Positions 1 through 8,881 of a DNA stretch of 14,508 nt are shown one piece after another (the stretch's first letter is position 1; each line of letters starts with the position of its first letter). Made by a program: the position numbers and the translations under genes. The DNA comes from Bifidobacterium sp. UBA744. Its GTDB lineage: Bacteria; Actinomycetota; Actinomycetes; Actinomycetales; Bifidobacteriaceae. The DNA lies in NCBI GenBank assembly GCA_002298605.1, contig DBKS01000051.1, positions 1 through 14,508 on the forward strand, given 5' to 3'. The notes under the pieces were generated by a model. That model ran no database searches, was not told where the DNA came from, and worked only from the letters and a program-made list of their open reading frames with translations.

Positions 1-1780
<1,780 letters not shown>

Positions 1781-1784
<4 letters not shown>

Positions 1785-2758
1785 TGCGATACCTCCTGAC
1801 TGGTGTTCTGACTGGTGTTCATGATCATTCCCGACGAATTCAGCAGCCGGCTGACCTGATGCGGCGAACTTGCCACACGGCGGGGAAGTTTAGCGCCCGC
1901 CCCGAGAATGGTTTCGGTGTTGGGCGTCTCCTGATCGAGCAGACGCCGCTCGATTTTGGCAAGCGTGCGTGAGACGACCAGCGCGTCGGCGGGGCGGTCC
2001 TTGGGATCCTTCTCGAGCATCGCCATCACGAAATGGGCGAGCTGCTTGTCCACCGAGTCGGGCAGCGGCGGCACGGCCTCGTTCACCTGCGCGGCGGCGA
2101 TGTCGACCGCGGTGGCGCCGGTGAAGGGACGGTGGCCGGCCAGGCCCTCATATGCCACCACGCCAAGCGAATAGATGTCGGACTGGGGCGTCGCCGTCAG
2201 CCCCTGGGCCTGTTCGGGGGAAATATACTGCGCGGTGCCCACCACCATGCCGTCCTGCGTGATCTGCGCCTGGTTGGTGGAGTACGAGACTCCGAAATCG
2301 GTGATCTTCACTTCGCCGTTGTCCGACACCATGATATTGGCCGGTTTCACATCGCGGTGGATCACGCCGTGCGAATGCGCCACAAACAGGCCGCGGGCCG
2401 TCTGAATCAGAATCGGCAGCAGCTCCAGCGGACTCATCGCGCCCCTCTCGTGGAAGAGATCGGCCAGCGACTTGCTGGGCACGTATTCCATGATCAGGAA
2501 TCCAATGCCGTCATGCTCATAGTATTCAAAGAGCGCGGCGATGTTCGGATGCGCCAGATTGGCGGAATTATGGGCCTCCGCACGCAGTCGCTTGAGCTTG
2601 GCCTCGGTGTCTTTGGTGTCGCGGCGCAAAGCCTTGATGGCCACGGGCCTGCCAAGTTGAATGTCGTAGCCCTTCCACACCTCGCCCATGCCGCCTTGCG
2701 CCAGACGCTGGTCGAGCCGATAGCGCCGGTGGATGAGCTGTCCTTCGATAAGTCTCAC
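1781..2758 (-). CDS. pknA: Ser/Thr protein kinase PknA-like, soluble
   Basis: A 325-residue kinase. The glycine loop AQGGMGEV is at 20-27, with Lys42, HRDVKPAN (Asp136), DFG at 154-156 and SPEQAQG. It probably phosphorylates cell-shape and division substrates alongside PknB, with which it is paired in actinobacteria. Start is GTG at 2758, overlapping the pbpA stop as GTGA, with AGGAGG about 7 bases upstream. The C-terminal tail of about 60 residues has no hydrophobic segment, so the protein looks cytoplasmic, unlike M. tuberculosis PknA, which has a transmembrane helix. The activation loop reads ITQDGMVVGTAQY. Thr167 is kept, but the second acceptor position is Asp169. The tail contains TPNTETI (278-284), a possible phosphothreonine docking motif, and ends in a duplicated NTSQ encoded by a 12-base tandem repeat. 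The pknA symbol rests on operon position and on pairing with pknB. Confidence 0.93.
1796..1819 (-). repeat. 12-base perfect tandem duplication at the 3' end of pknA
   Basis: The plus strand reads CTGACTGGTGTT twice in a row. In pknA this encodes NTSQNTSQ near the C terminus. It lies next to the AGGAGGT that serves pknB, so copy-number change by slippage would alter the PknA tail in frame without moving the pknB ribosome site. Confidence 0.8.
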
Positions 2759-4212
2759 TTCAGCGCCTCCTGCAGTACTTTCTTCATTATCGGGCCCGCG
2801 GTGGAAACACCATAGCCCGTTACGCTGTGCACCACTACCGCCACGGCGATTTGCGGGTCGTCCGCCGGGGCGAATCCCACCGTCCAGCCGTCGTTCCTGC
2901 TGCCGTCACCGATTTGCGCCGTGCCGGTTTTCGCGGCCACACCTTGTGACAACTGCAGTGTGGGGGCGTCGTGATCCACCACAGATTTCATCATGGTGGT
3001 CAGGGCGGCCGCGGTGTTGCTGGAGAACGCCTCGGACATCACCGTCGGCTGGGTTGAGGAGATGACGCTCAGATCCGCGCCGCGTACGCGGTCCACAAGC
3101 GTTGGCTTCATGAGCTTGCCACCGTTCGCGATGGCCGCGACGACCATGGCGTTCTGCAACGGTGTGGCCACGGTGTCGCCCTGTCCGATCGAAGCGAGGG
3201 CGAGTTTGTCGTCGCTGCTCGTTGTCGGGAACTTCGACGAGGCCGACGTCATGGCACGGTCGCCGGAATCGGCATCGTCAACGGTGATGGACGAGCCGAA
3301 TCCGAGTTTCGTCGCCTGCTCGTTGATCGCCTCGTCGCCGAGTTTCACGCCAAGCTGGGCGAAGGCGGTATTGCTGGACCAAGTCAGCGCGTCGTTCAGG
3401 CTGATCTGGCCGTTGCTGCCGGCGGCCTGCGCCGACGTATTGGTCAGGTTGGTGGCGGTGCCGGGCAGTGTGTAGCTTGCTCCCGCGGGGATCTGCGTGT
3501 CGGTGTTGTACTGGCCCGACTCGAGGGCCGCCGCCGCGACAACCAGCTTGAAGGTGGAGCCGGGTGGGAAGTTCTCGTTCAGCGCGCGGTTGAGCATTGG
3601 ATTCTTCTCGTCGTTGACGACGGTCTGGTAAGCGCTGATGGCGCTCTGCCCATCGTGCGTGGCGAGGGAATTCGGATCGTAGCTGGGCGTGCTCGCCATC
3701 ACCAGGATGCGGCCGGTTTTCGGCTCGATGGCCACTACGGCGCCGTCGTTGCTTCCCAACGCCTGCATGGCCACGCGCTGCAGCTTCGCGTCAATGGAGG
3801 TTTCCACCGATGCGCCCTTGGTCTCCGACCCGGTGAACAGCGAGGTGATGCGGTTCAGCCACAGGCTGTCGGACTGGCCGGACAGTATCGAATTGCGTGA
3901 GGCCTCGATGCCGCGGTCGGTGCGCGATGTGATCGAATAGTAGCCGGTGACGGCTGCGAAGGTGGCTCCGTCGGCGTACTTGCGCTGATAGTTGAACGCG
4001 TCGTTCACCGGATCGGAGGATGCCAGCACGGTGCCGTCCGAGGCGAGGATCGCGCCGCGGGACGCGCCGTATTCGGCGTACAGGCCCCGGCGATTGCGGG
4101 GGTCCGCGTTCAATTCGGCGGAGCGAACCGCCATGATGATGGTGCTTGACAGTCCCAGTACCACGAACAATGCGATTACCGCGGTGAACAGTTGCCGGAG
4201 GGATTTGTTCAT
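2755..4212 (-). CDS. pbpA: Class B penicillin-binding protein (D,D-transpeptidase) PbpA
   Basis: Peptidoglycan transpeptidase that cross-links stem peptides outside the membrane, paired with the SEDS polymerase encoded just upstream. The 485 residues match the length of actinobacterial PbpA. An N-terminal signal anchor spans about residues 10-30. A dimerisation/pedestal region follows, including a QRKYADGATFAAVTGYYS segment. The transpeptidase domain has all three active-site motifs: STFK with nucleophile Ser219, SSN at 279-281, and KTGTA with Lys428-Thr429-Gly430. The start ATG overlaps the rodA stop as ATGA, with AAGGAGG upstream. The stop in turn overlaps the GTG of pknA. In mycobacteria PbpA is a PknB substrate; that relationship is inferred here from shared operon membership. 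Confidence 0.95.
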   Translation of the reverse strand: MNKSLRQLFTAVIALFVVLGLSSTIIMAVRSAELNADPRNRRGLYAEYGASRGAILASDGTVLASSDPVNDAFNYQRKYADGATFAAVTGYYSITSRTDRGIEASRNSILSGQSDSLWLNRITSLFTGSETKGASVETSIDAKLQRVAMQALGSNDGAVVAIEPKTGRILVMASTPSYDPNSLATHDGQSAISAYQTVVNDEKNPMLNRALNENFPPGSTFKLVVAAAALESGQYNTDTQIPAGASYTLPGTATNLTNTSAQAAGSNGQISLNDALTWSSNTAFAQLGVKLGDEAINEQATKLGFGSSITVDDADSGDRAMTSASSKFPTTSSDDKLALASIGQGDTVATPLQNAMVVAAIANGGKLMKPTLVDRVRGADLSVISSTQPTVMSEAFSSNTAAALTTMMKSVVDHDAPTLQLSQGVAAKTGTAQIGDGSRNDGWTVGFAPADDPQIAVAVVVHSVTGYGVSTAGPIMKKVLQEALK

Positions 4213-5768
4213 TGAACGCCTCCTTGCCCATGGCGGGCATGACGATACTCGCCGATTTGCTCTTCGGTAATGGCCGGTTGCTCGCGGGTTTCGCCTATGT
4301 CGTCGGATGATTCGCCCACATCGTCGGATGCCGTCGCGGACCGCACCACGATTGCCTGCGTAGCCAGGCTGTCCTGCTTGCGCTGCTCCTGAAGCTGGTG
4401 TTCGCGCTTGCGCACTTCCTGCTCGCGCAGCATGGCCAGCGCCTCGTACTGGAAGTCGTCGGAGCTGACGTCCGGCTGCGGCTTGTTCGCGGCGTTCGAG
4501 ATGACGAGCAGCAGCACCACCAGCACCATATTGGCGATCAGGCTCGATCCGCCGGCCGCCATATACGGCAGCGTGAGACCGGTGAGCGGAATCACCAGCG
4601 TGGTGCCGCCGACCACGGTGAACACCTGGAACGCCATCGTGAACACAAGCCCCGAGGCCAGCAGTTTGCCGAATCCGTCCTTGATTTTCATCGCTGTGAT
4701 CATGCCGGAGGCGATGATGACGAGGTAGAGCAGCAGTATGGCGAGCACGCCGATCAGCCCAAGTTCCTCGCCCACCGAGGTGTAGATGAAATCGGAGAAG
4801 CTCAGATAGGTCAGATACGGGTGGCCCTGTCCCAGGCCGGTTCCGGTCATGCCGCCGGCCGCAAGGCCGAACACGCCGGTCACCACCTGCTGCGATCCGC
4901 CGACCGCGTTGTATACATCGCTGTCGAAGGGGTGCAGCCAGCCGGTGATGCGGTTACCCACATGGCTGAAGATCATCGAGGCGGCCACGGCCCCCAGTGC
5001 GAAGGCGGCGATGCCGATCACAATCCAGCTTTTACGGCCGGTGGCCACGTACAGCATCGAAACGAACATGGCGAAGAACATCAGCGAGGTGCCCAGATCG
5101 CGCTGCATGACCAGCACGCCCATCGATACGGCCCACACAATGACGATCGGTCCGAGATCCTTGATGCGCGGCAGCCGAATGCCCAGGATCTTCCTGCCCC
5201 CGACGGCCAGCTGGTCACGATGATCGAACAGATAGGCGGCGAAGAAGAACGCGAGGAACAGTTTGGCGAATTCGGCCGGCTGCATGGTGTACGGGCCGAT
5301 CTTGATCCAAATGCGCGACCCGCCCTCCTCGTGTCCGAGGCCGGGCAGCATGGGGGCGAGCAGCAGCGCCAAACCGACCACCATGCTCACATACGAGAAG
5401 CGGCGCAGCACACGGTAGTCGCGCAGCGCCACCACCAATATGCAGCAGAGTGCCAGGGCGGCGTCCATCCAGACCAGCTGGCGAAACGCCACCGCCGTGT
5501 GCTGATGAACGTCGATGCGCGCGATCACAGTGGTGCCGACGCCGGCCAGCAGCGCCACGCAGGGAATGATCGTCTGCGACCCATAGGGTTGGAATTTGGC
5601 CAGCAGAGCCCACAACACCACGAACAGCGCGCCGGTGACCAGCAGGATGACGCTGTATTGCATCGGCATGGCCGCTTCGGTGCGTTGGAACATCTGGAAG
5701 AAGCCCAGTAGCACGATCAGGAAGGACAGCAGCAGCAATCCGAGCTGGCGAAGTCGTATGGCGGTCAT
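4209..5768 (-). CDS. rodA: SEDS-family peptidoglycan glycosyltransferase RodA/FtsW type
   Basis: Polytopic membrane protein (519 residues, ten or more hydrophobic segments) that polymerises lipid II into glycan strands. Family landmarks are QPAEFAKLFLAFF, QRDLGTSLMFF, the large extracytoplasmic loop GWLHPFDSDVYN followed by GTGLGQGHP, SDFIYTSVGEELGLIG, and the C-terminal LPYMAAGGSSLIAN. Its place next to pbpA and the kinases favours RodA over FtsW. An unusual cytoplasmic tail runs from about residue 435 to 519. It starts with a charged, Gln/Glu/Arg-rich likely coiled coil (about 441-470), followed by acidic near-repeats SDDVGES/SDDIGET. The ATG overlaps the pstP stop as ATGA, with GGAGG 7 bases upstream. 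Confidence 0.94.
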   Translation of the reverse strand: MTAIRLRQLGLLLLSFLIVLLGFFQMFQRTEAAMPMQYSVILLVTGALFVVLWALLAKFQPYGSQTIIPCVALLAGVGTTVIARIDVHQHTAVAFRQLVWMDAALALCCILVVALRDYRVLRRFSYVSMVVGLALLLAPMLPGLGHEEGGSRIWIKIGPYTMQPAEFAKLFLAFFFAAYLFDHRDQLAVGGRKILGIRLPRIKDLGPIVIVWAVSMGVLVMQRDLGTSLMFFAMFVSMLYVATGRKSWIVIGIAAFALGAVAASMIFSHVGNRITGWLHPFDSDVYNAVGGSQQVVTGVFGLAAGGMTGTGLGQGHPYLTYLSFSDFIYTSVGEELGLIGVLAILLLYLVIIASGMITAMKIKDGFGKLLASGLVFTMAFQVFTVVGGTTLVIPLTGLTLPYMAAGGSSLIANMVLVVLLLVISNAANKPQPDVSSDDFQYEALAMLREQEVRKREHQLQEQRKQDSLATQAIVVRSATASDDVGESSDDIGETREQPAITEEQIGEYRHARHGQGGVQ

Positions 5769-7327
5769 TGCGCGGCCTCCGACGTCGGGGAGGGGGTCTC
5801 AGAGGGGCTCGGGCTCGGGGTCGCCATGGCATCCTTCTGGTCGGCGATGTACCGCGTGCGCTCGCGGGCCGCGGCCAGACTGTCGACCGTGATGCCGTCG
5901 CGCAGCTGCTCGCGCCAGTTCTCGGGCAGCTGGATCACCGCGATGTCGGTGCGTTCGACTTCATGGCTGAGCTGCAGGCCGAACAGATCCGTGGGCACGC
6001 CCTGGTAGATGGCCACCATGCCCTTGGAGTTGCCCAGATAGTATCTCGTCTGGCTCCATGCGTACACGCCGTAGGCCCCGCCGCCAAGGGCGGCCAGCAG
6101 CGCGACGACCAGTACCGCCACAAGCGCGCGGATGCGGTGCTTGCGTTTGCGGGCCGTGCCTTCCTGGGTTTTCTGCTCATGAACGATCGCCTTGGCGACC
6201 TCCGGGTCGTTGGGGTCGGACACCGTGCGCCCGTCGCGTTTTTGAATGACCGGTATCTCACCGGTGTCGGGTACCTGCAGTTCGCCGGTTTCCGCGCGTT
6301 CCATCGACGGCTGCGCCACGCGCCGGCCCGATTGGGCGTCTGTCTGGCCAGGGTCGGCATCGTTCCCGTTGCCGCGGGCATGCGACGGCTGCACCAGCTT
6401 CGCGGCGCGGGATGCCGGCGAGGTGCCGGCATCCTTCAGCTTGGGGGAGGTGGCGACCGGTTCGTCGACGATGTCCGCGATAGGCTCCAGGCTGGCGCTG
6501 GCCGCGCCGCCGATCAGCGGCGTCTGATGCGGCAGATCAAAGGCGTTCGCGTCCAGGGCCAACGTGGCGTCGGCCACCACGGCGGTCACATTGTCGGTGC
6601 TGCCGGCCTTCAGGGCCATTTGCACCAGCTGCTGGGCGCATTCGTTCTGGTCGGGCATCGACGCCATCACCGTGGCGATCGTCGAATCCTCAAGCACGCC
6701 GCATAACCCATCGGAGCACAACAGCCAACGGTCGGCCGGCTTGGCGGCGCGTATCGAAATATCGGGGCGGGGGTCGATGTCAAAATCTCCCAGCACGCGC
6801 ATGACCACATTGCGCTGCGGATGGTTCTTGGCCTCCGCGGGCGTGATGTGGCCGGTGTCGATCAGATGCTGCACGTAACTGTGGTCCTGGGTCATGCGAA
6901 TCAGATGGCCGTCGCGCAGCAAATAGGCCCGGGAGTCGCCGATATGCGCCAACACCCAATGACCCTGCACCAGCGCCACGGCGGTGACCGTGGTGCCCAT
7001 GCCGGCGAGCTTGCGCTCTCGGCGGGCCTTGCCCACAATCGCGTCGTGGGCGGCCAGCACGGAATTCTCCATCATCTCGGCCACGGACTGGACGTCGATC
7101 GGGGACCGGGGGTTTCTGGCGGTGTCGGCGGTGTCGGTACGCTCGATATGGGCGAGGGAACGAATCGCGATCGTCGAAGCGGTATCCCCGCCGGCATGGC
7201 CTCCCATGCCGTCGCAAATGGCGATCAGGCGCTCGCCTGCGAACGACGAGTCCTGATTGTTGCTGCGCACGTATCCGACATCGGATACCGTGGTGGAGTA
7301 GAGGAATAACGCTGCGGAATCGGTCAT
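5765..7327 (-). CDS. pstP: PP2C-family Ser/Thr protein phosphatase PstP
   Basis: Metal-dependent phosphatase (520 residues) expected to reverse PknA/PknB phosphorylation. The catalytic domain (about 8-252) has the PP2C motifs RSNNQD (21-26), CDGMGGHAGGD (metal ligand Asp39), GDSRAYLL (Asp131), CSDGLCG (Asp206) and STDNVTAVV (Asp245). A low-complexity cytoplasmic linker (about 255-395) carries ETGELQV and DTGEIPV repeats. One membrane segment lies at about 400-422, and an extracellular tail of nearly 100 residues ends in a Pro/Ser/Thr-rich stretch. This architecture matches mycobacterial PstP. The start is ATG with GAGGTAG upstream, 3 bases after the fhaB stop. The stop overlaps the rodA start. 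Confidence 0.95.
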   Translation of the reverse strand: MTDSAALFLYSTTVSDVGYVRSNNQDSSFAGERLIAICDGMGGHAGGDTASTIAIRSLAHIERTDTADTARNPRSPIDVQSVAEMMENSVLAAHDAIVGKARRERKLAGMGTTVTAVALVQGHWVLAHIGDSRAYLLRDGHLIRMTQDHSYVQHLIDTGHITPAEAKNHPQRNVVMRVLGDFDIDPRPDISIRAAKPADRWLLCSDGLCGVLEDSTIATVMASMPDQNECAQQLVQMALKAGSTDNVTAVVADATLALDANAFDLPHQTPLIGGAASASLEPIADIVDEPVATSPKLKDAGTSPASRAAKLVQPSHARGNGNDADPGQTDAQSGRRVAQPSMERAETGELQVPDTGEIPVIQKRDGRTVSDPNDPEVAKAIVHEQKTQEGTARKRKHRIRALVAVLVVALLAALGGGAYGVYAWSQTRYYLGNSKGMVAIYQGVPTDLFGLQLSHEVERTDIAVIQLPENWREQLRDGITVDSLAAARERTRYIADQKDAMATPSPSPSETPSPTSEAAQ

Positions 7328-7330
7328 CGG

Positions 7331-7882
7331 CTACCTCAACTCGAGTGTGGTGGCGCCGATGCGCACGGGGACGCTGGCGGGAAGCACGGTGGGGGATGTG
7401 ACGCGCTGACCCGCGACGACGGTGCCGTTCATCGAACCGAGGTCTTCAATAACCCATTGACCGGAAGACGGGTCGAGATATACGCGGGCATGGTGTCCGG
7501 ACACGAATTCGTCATTCAGCACCACGGTATTCGACGCCGCGCGCCCGATGGTGATGGTGTTGTCGTTCAGCGGAACCGTGGCGCCGGCGAGAGGGCCGTC
7601 GATAACCACCAGCAAGGCGGGAGAGCTCTGATTGGTCTGCGCGCCGTGATTGGAGCCGCCCATGCGGCGTGAGGGAGTCGGCTGAGGGGCTGGTCCGGCT
7701 TGCGGAACCGGTGCCTGCGCCGCCCGCTTGGCCGCGCGTTCACGGCGGCGGCGGGCCTGCGATGATGAGGTTGGCGCGAACGCCGTGGTGTCGTGGTGCA
7801 GCGAACGCACGGCAAGCCAAACAAACACCCATAACAGTACGAGAAACCCGTACTTGAGGAGTGCGAATGTCAACTCGGTCAT
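7331..7882 (-). CDS. fhaB: Membrane-anchored FHA-domain protein (FhaB/FipA-like)
   Basis: A 183-residue phosphothreonine-binding adaptor. Residues about 7-27 form one membrane helix, followed at once by an Arg-rich stretch (SQARRRRERAAKR) that places the rest in the cytoplasm. A Pro/Gln-rich linker leads to a C-terminal FHA domain (about 90-183). The domain has the phosphopeptide-contacting residues Gly113-Arg114, Ser128, His131 and Asn152-Gly153 (DLGSMNGT). In mycobacteria the homologue FipA binds phosphorylated partners of the divisome and elongasome. The start ATG at 7882 lies 35 bases after the fhaA stop. The best ribosome-site match (AAGG) is rather distant, so this start is slightly less certain than the others in the operon. 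Confidence 0.92.
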   Translation of the reverse strand: MTELTFALLKYGFLVLLWVFVWLAVRSLHHDTTAFAPTSSSQARRRRERAAKRAAQAPVPQAGPAPQPTPSRRMGGSNHGAQTNQSSPALLVVIDGPLAGATVPLNDNTITIGRAASNTVVLNDEFVSGHHARVYLDPSSGQWVIEDLGSMNGTVVAGQRVTSPTVLPASVPVRIGATTLELR

Positions 7883-7917
7883 AATGCCGACTTTACCTTA
7901 GGCAGTCGCTCGCGCGG

Positions 7918-8619
7918 CTACTCCTGCTCCTGAGATGTGGCCCAGTACAGGATTCGGGTGCGGCCGATGGTGATGGTGTTGCCGTCGAGCAGAGTGGCGG
8001 CCGGCACTTGGTGGCCTTCGACATAGGTGCCGTTGGTGGAGCCGAGGTCACGCGCGATAACACCCTTGTCGGTGATGTCGATTTCCAGATGCTTGCGGGA
8101 GATGCCCGGATCGTCAATCACAATGTCGCAGTTGGAGCCGCGGCCCAGCACGGTTTTGGGCGCGGTGAGCAGGTACTGGCGACCGTTGATCTCCAGCACT
8201 GGGCAGTCCTTCGTCTCGCTGGGCGCGGTGACCGGCGCGGCATTGCCCTGCACGGATTCGGATGACAGGTGGAAATCGCCCTTGGTCAGTTCGAGATCCT
8301 CCTCGAAGATCACGACCACCGGGCCGATGAAGGCGTAATGCTGGCTTTCGGCGTATTTGGTGAGGTTGTCGGCGAGTTCGTTGGCCATGGCCTCGGAGCC
8401 CCACGATTCGATGCGGTCGAAATCCGGCGTGCTTAGTTTGAAGCGGTATTCATTCGGAGCCACCGTGCGGTCGCGGCCCACGGGCATGGCCTGAGCATCG
8501 ATCTCGCGCTCCAGAGCGCTGGAAAGGTCGACTGGCTGAAGGTCTTTGGAGCCGAATTTTGAGAACACGCCGTTTACCGTGCCTTCGACCTTCTTTTCAA
8601 AGCGATCGAGAAAGCTCAT
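7918..8619 (-). CDS. fhaA: FHA-domain protein FhaA with N-terminal DUF3662-type domain
   Basis: First gene of the leftward operon, 233 residues. The N-terminal part (about 1-120; starts MSFLDRFEKKVEG, then LQPVDLSSALEREID and PNEYRFKLS) matches the FhaA N-terminal domain. A short linker leads to an FHA domain (about 138-225) with Gly159-Arg160, Ser174, His177 and Asn196-Gly197. The family reads out phosphothreonines made by PknA/PknB; in mycobacteria FhaA binds phosphorylated MviN/MurJ and influences peptidoglycan synthesis. The mycobacterial protein is more than twice as long because of a disordered linker that is nearly absent here. The start ATG has AAGGGAG 4 bases upstream. The promoter must lie between 8620 and about 8760, but I see no convincing -35/-10 pair. 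Confidence 0.94.
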   Translation of the reverse strand: MSFLDRFEKKVEGTVNGVFSKFGSKDLQPVDLSSALEREIDAQAMPVGRDRTVAPNEYRFKLSTPDFDRIESWGSEAMANELADNLTKYAESQHYAFIGPVVVIFEEDLELTKGDFHLSSESVQGNAAPVTAPSETKDCPVLEINGRQYLLTAPKTVLGRGSNCDIVIDDPGISRKHLEIDITDKGVIARDLGSTNGTYVEGHQVPAATLLDGNTITIGRTRILYWATSQEQE

Positions 8620-8690
8620 GATACTCCCTTTCTAATACTGCATCCCATGGTACGCGGCTTGGCGGATAGTCGTTGCCGCTGTTGTGAAAC

Positions 8691-8700
8691 ACTTGCAAGT
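8691..8700. promoter_or_regulatory. Perfect palindrome ACTTGCAAGT upstream of fhaA
   Basis: A perfect 10-base palindrome, extendable to 16 bases with one mismatched pair (AAC-ACTTGCAAGT-ATT). It sits about 72 bases upstream of the fhaA start, a plausible operator position for the cell-wall operon. No regulator can be assigned from the motif. Confidence 0.3.
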
Positions 8701-8723
8701 ATTCGTGGCGGTTTTTGACGCTT

Positions 8724-8753
8724 CGGTGGGGAAAGGGGAGGTCCGGTGGGGAA
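8724..8753 (+). repeat. Direct repeat CGGTGGGGAA with 20-base period, in a G-rich block
   Basis: CGGTGGGGAA occurs exactly at 8724-8733 and 8744-8753. The 20-base spacing, about two helical turns, would put both copies on the same DNA face. The surrounding plus strand is G-rich, with further G runs at 8770-8773 and in GGGTGGGGGTGGG at 8797-8809. Confidence 0.45.
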
Positions 8754-8787
8754 GGAGGCGGCGATCCGCGGGGTTTCGGTCTCGGTT

Positions 8788-8817
8788 TTGCGCTCCGGGT
8801 GGGGGTGGGTCGACAAT
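8788..8817 (+). promoter_or_regulatory. Weak candidate promoter for the DPP IV-like gene
   Basis: TTGCGC (8788-8793) and GACAAT (8812-8817) are separated by 18 bases. The hexamers match consensus at 3 of 6 and 4 of 6 positions, so the call is weak. Transcription would start near 8824, inside the decamer repeats. Confidence 0.25.
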
Positions 8818-8820
8818 GGG

Positions 8821-8860
8821 TGGCATTACGTGGCATGACGTGGCGTCGCGTGACATTGAC
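8821..8860 (+). repeat. Imperfect decamer repeats (TGGCATNACG) in front of the DPP IV-like gene
   Basis: Consecutive 10-base units read TGGCATTACG, TGGCATGACG, TGGCGTCGCG and a degenerate TGACATTGAC. Three are close copies and the fourth is weak. They recur once per helical turn and end about 20 bases before the start codon at 8882. This arrangement suits an operator bound cooperatively on one DNA face, or may be a slippage remnant. Confidence 0.4.
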
Positions 8861-8881
8861 TGCGAACGGAAGTGAGTTGAC

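Noticed and set aside
4398..5711. A 437-codon open frame on the plus strand opposite rodA
   Set aside because: It is His/Gln/Arg-rich, has no domain, and is explained by the codon bias of rodA on the other strand.
8684..8875. A 63-codon plus-strand ORF ending 6 bases before the DPP IV-like gene
   Set aside because: It has no ribosome site at its GTG, has biased Arg/Gly composition, and runs through the G-rich and decamer repeats.
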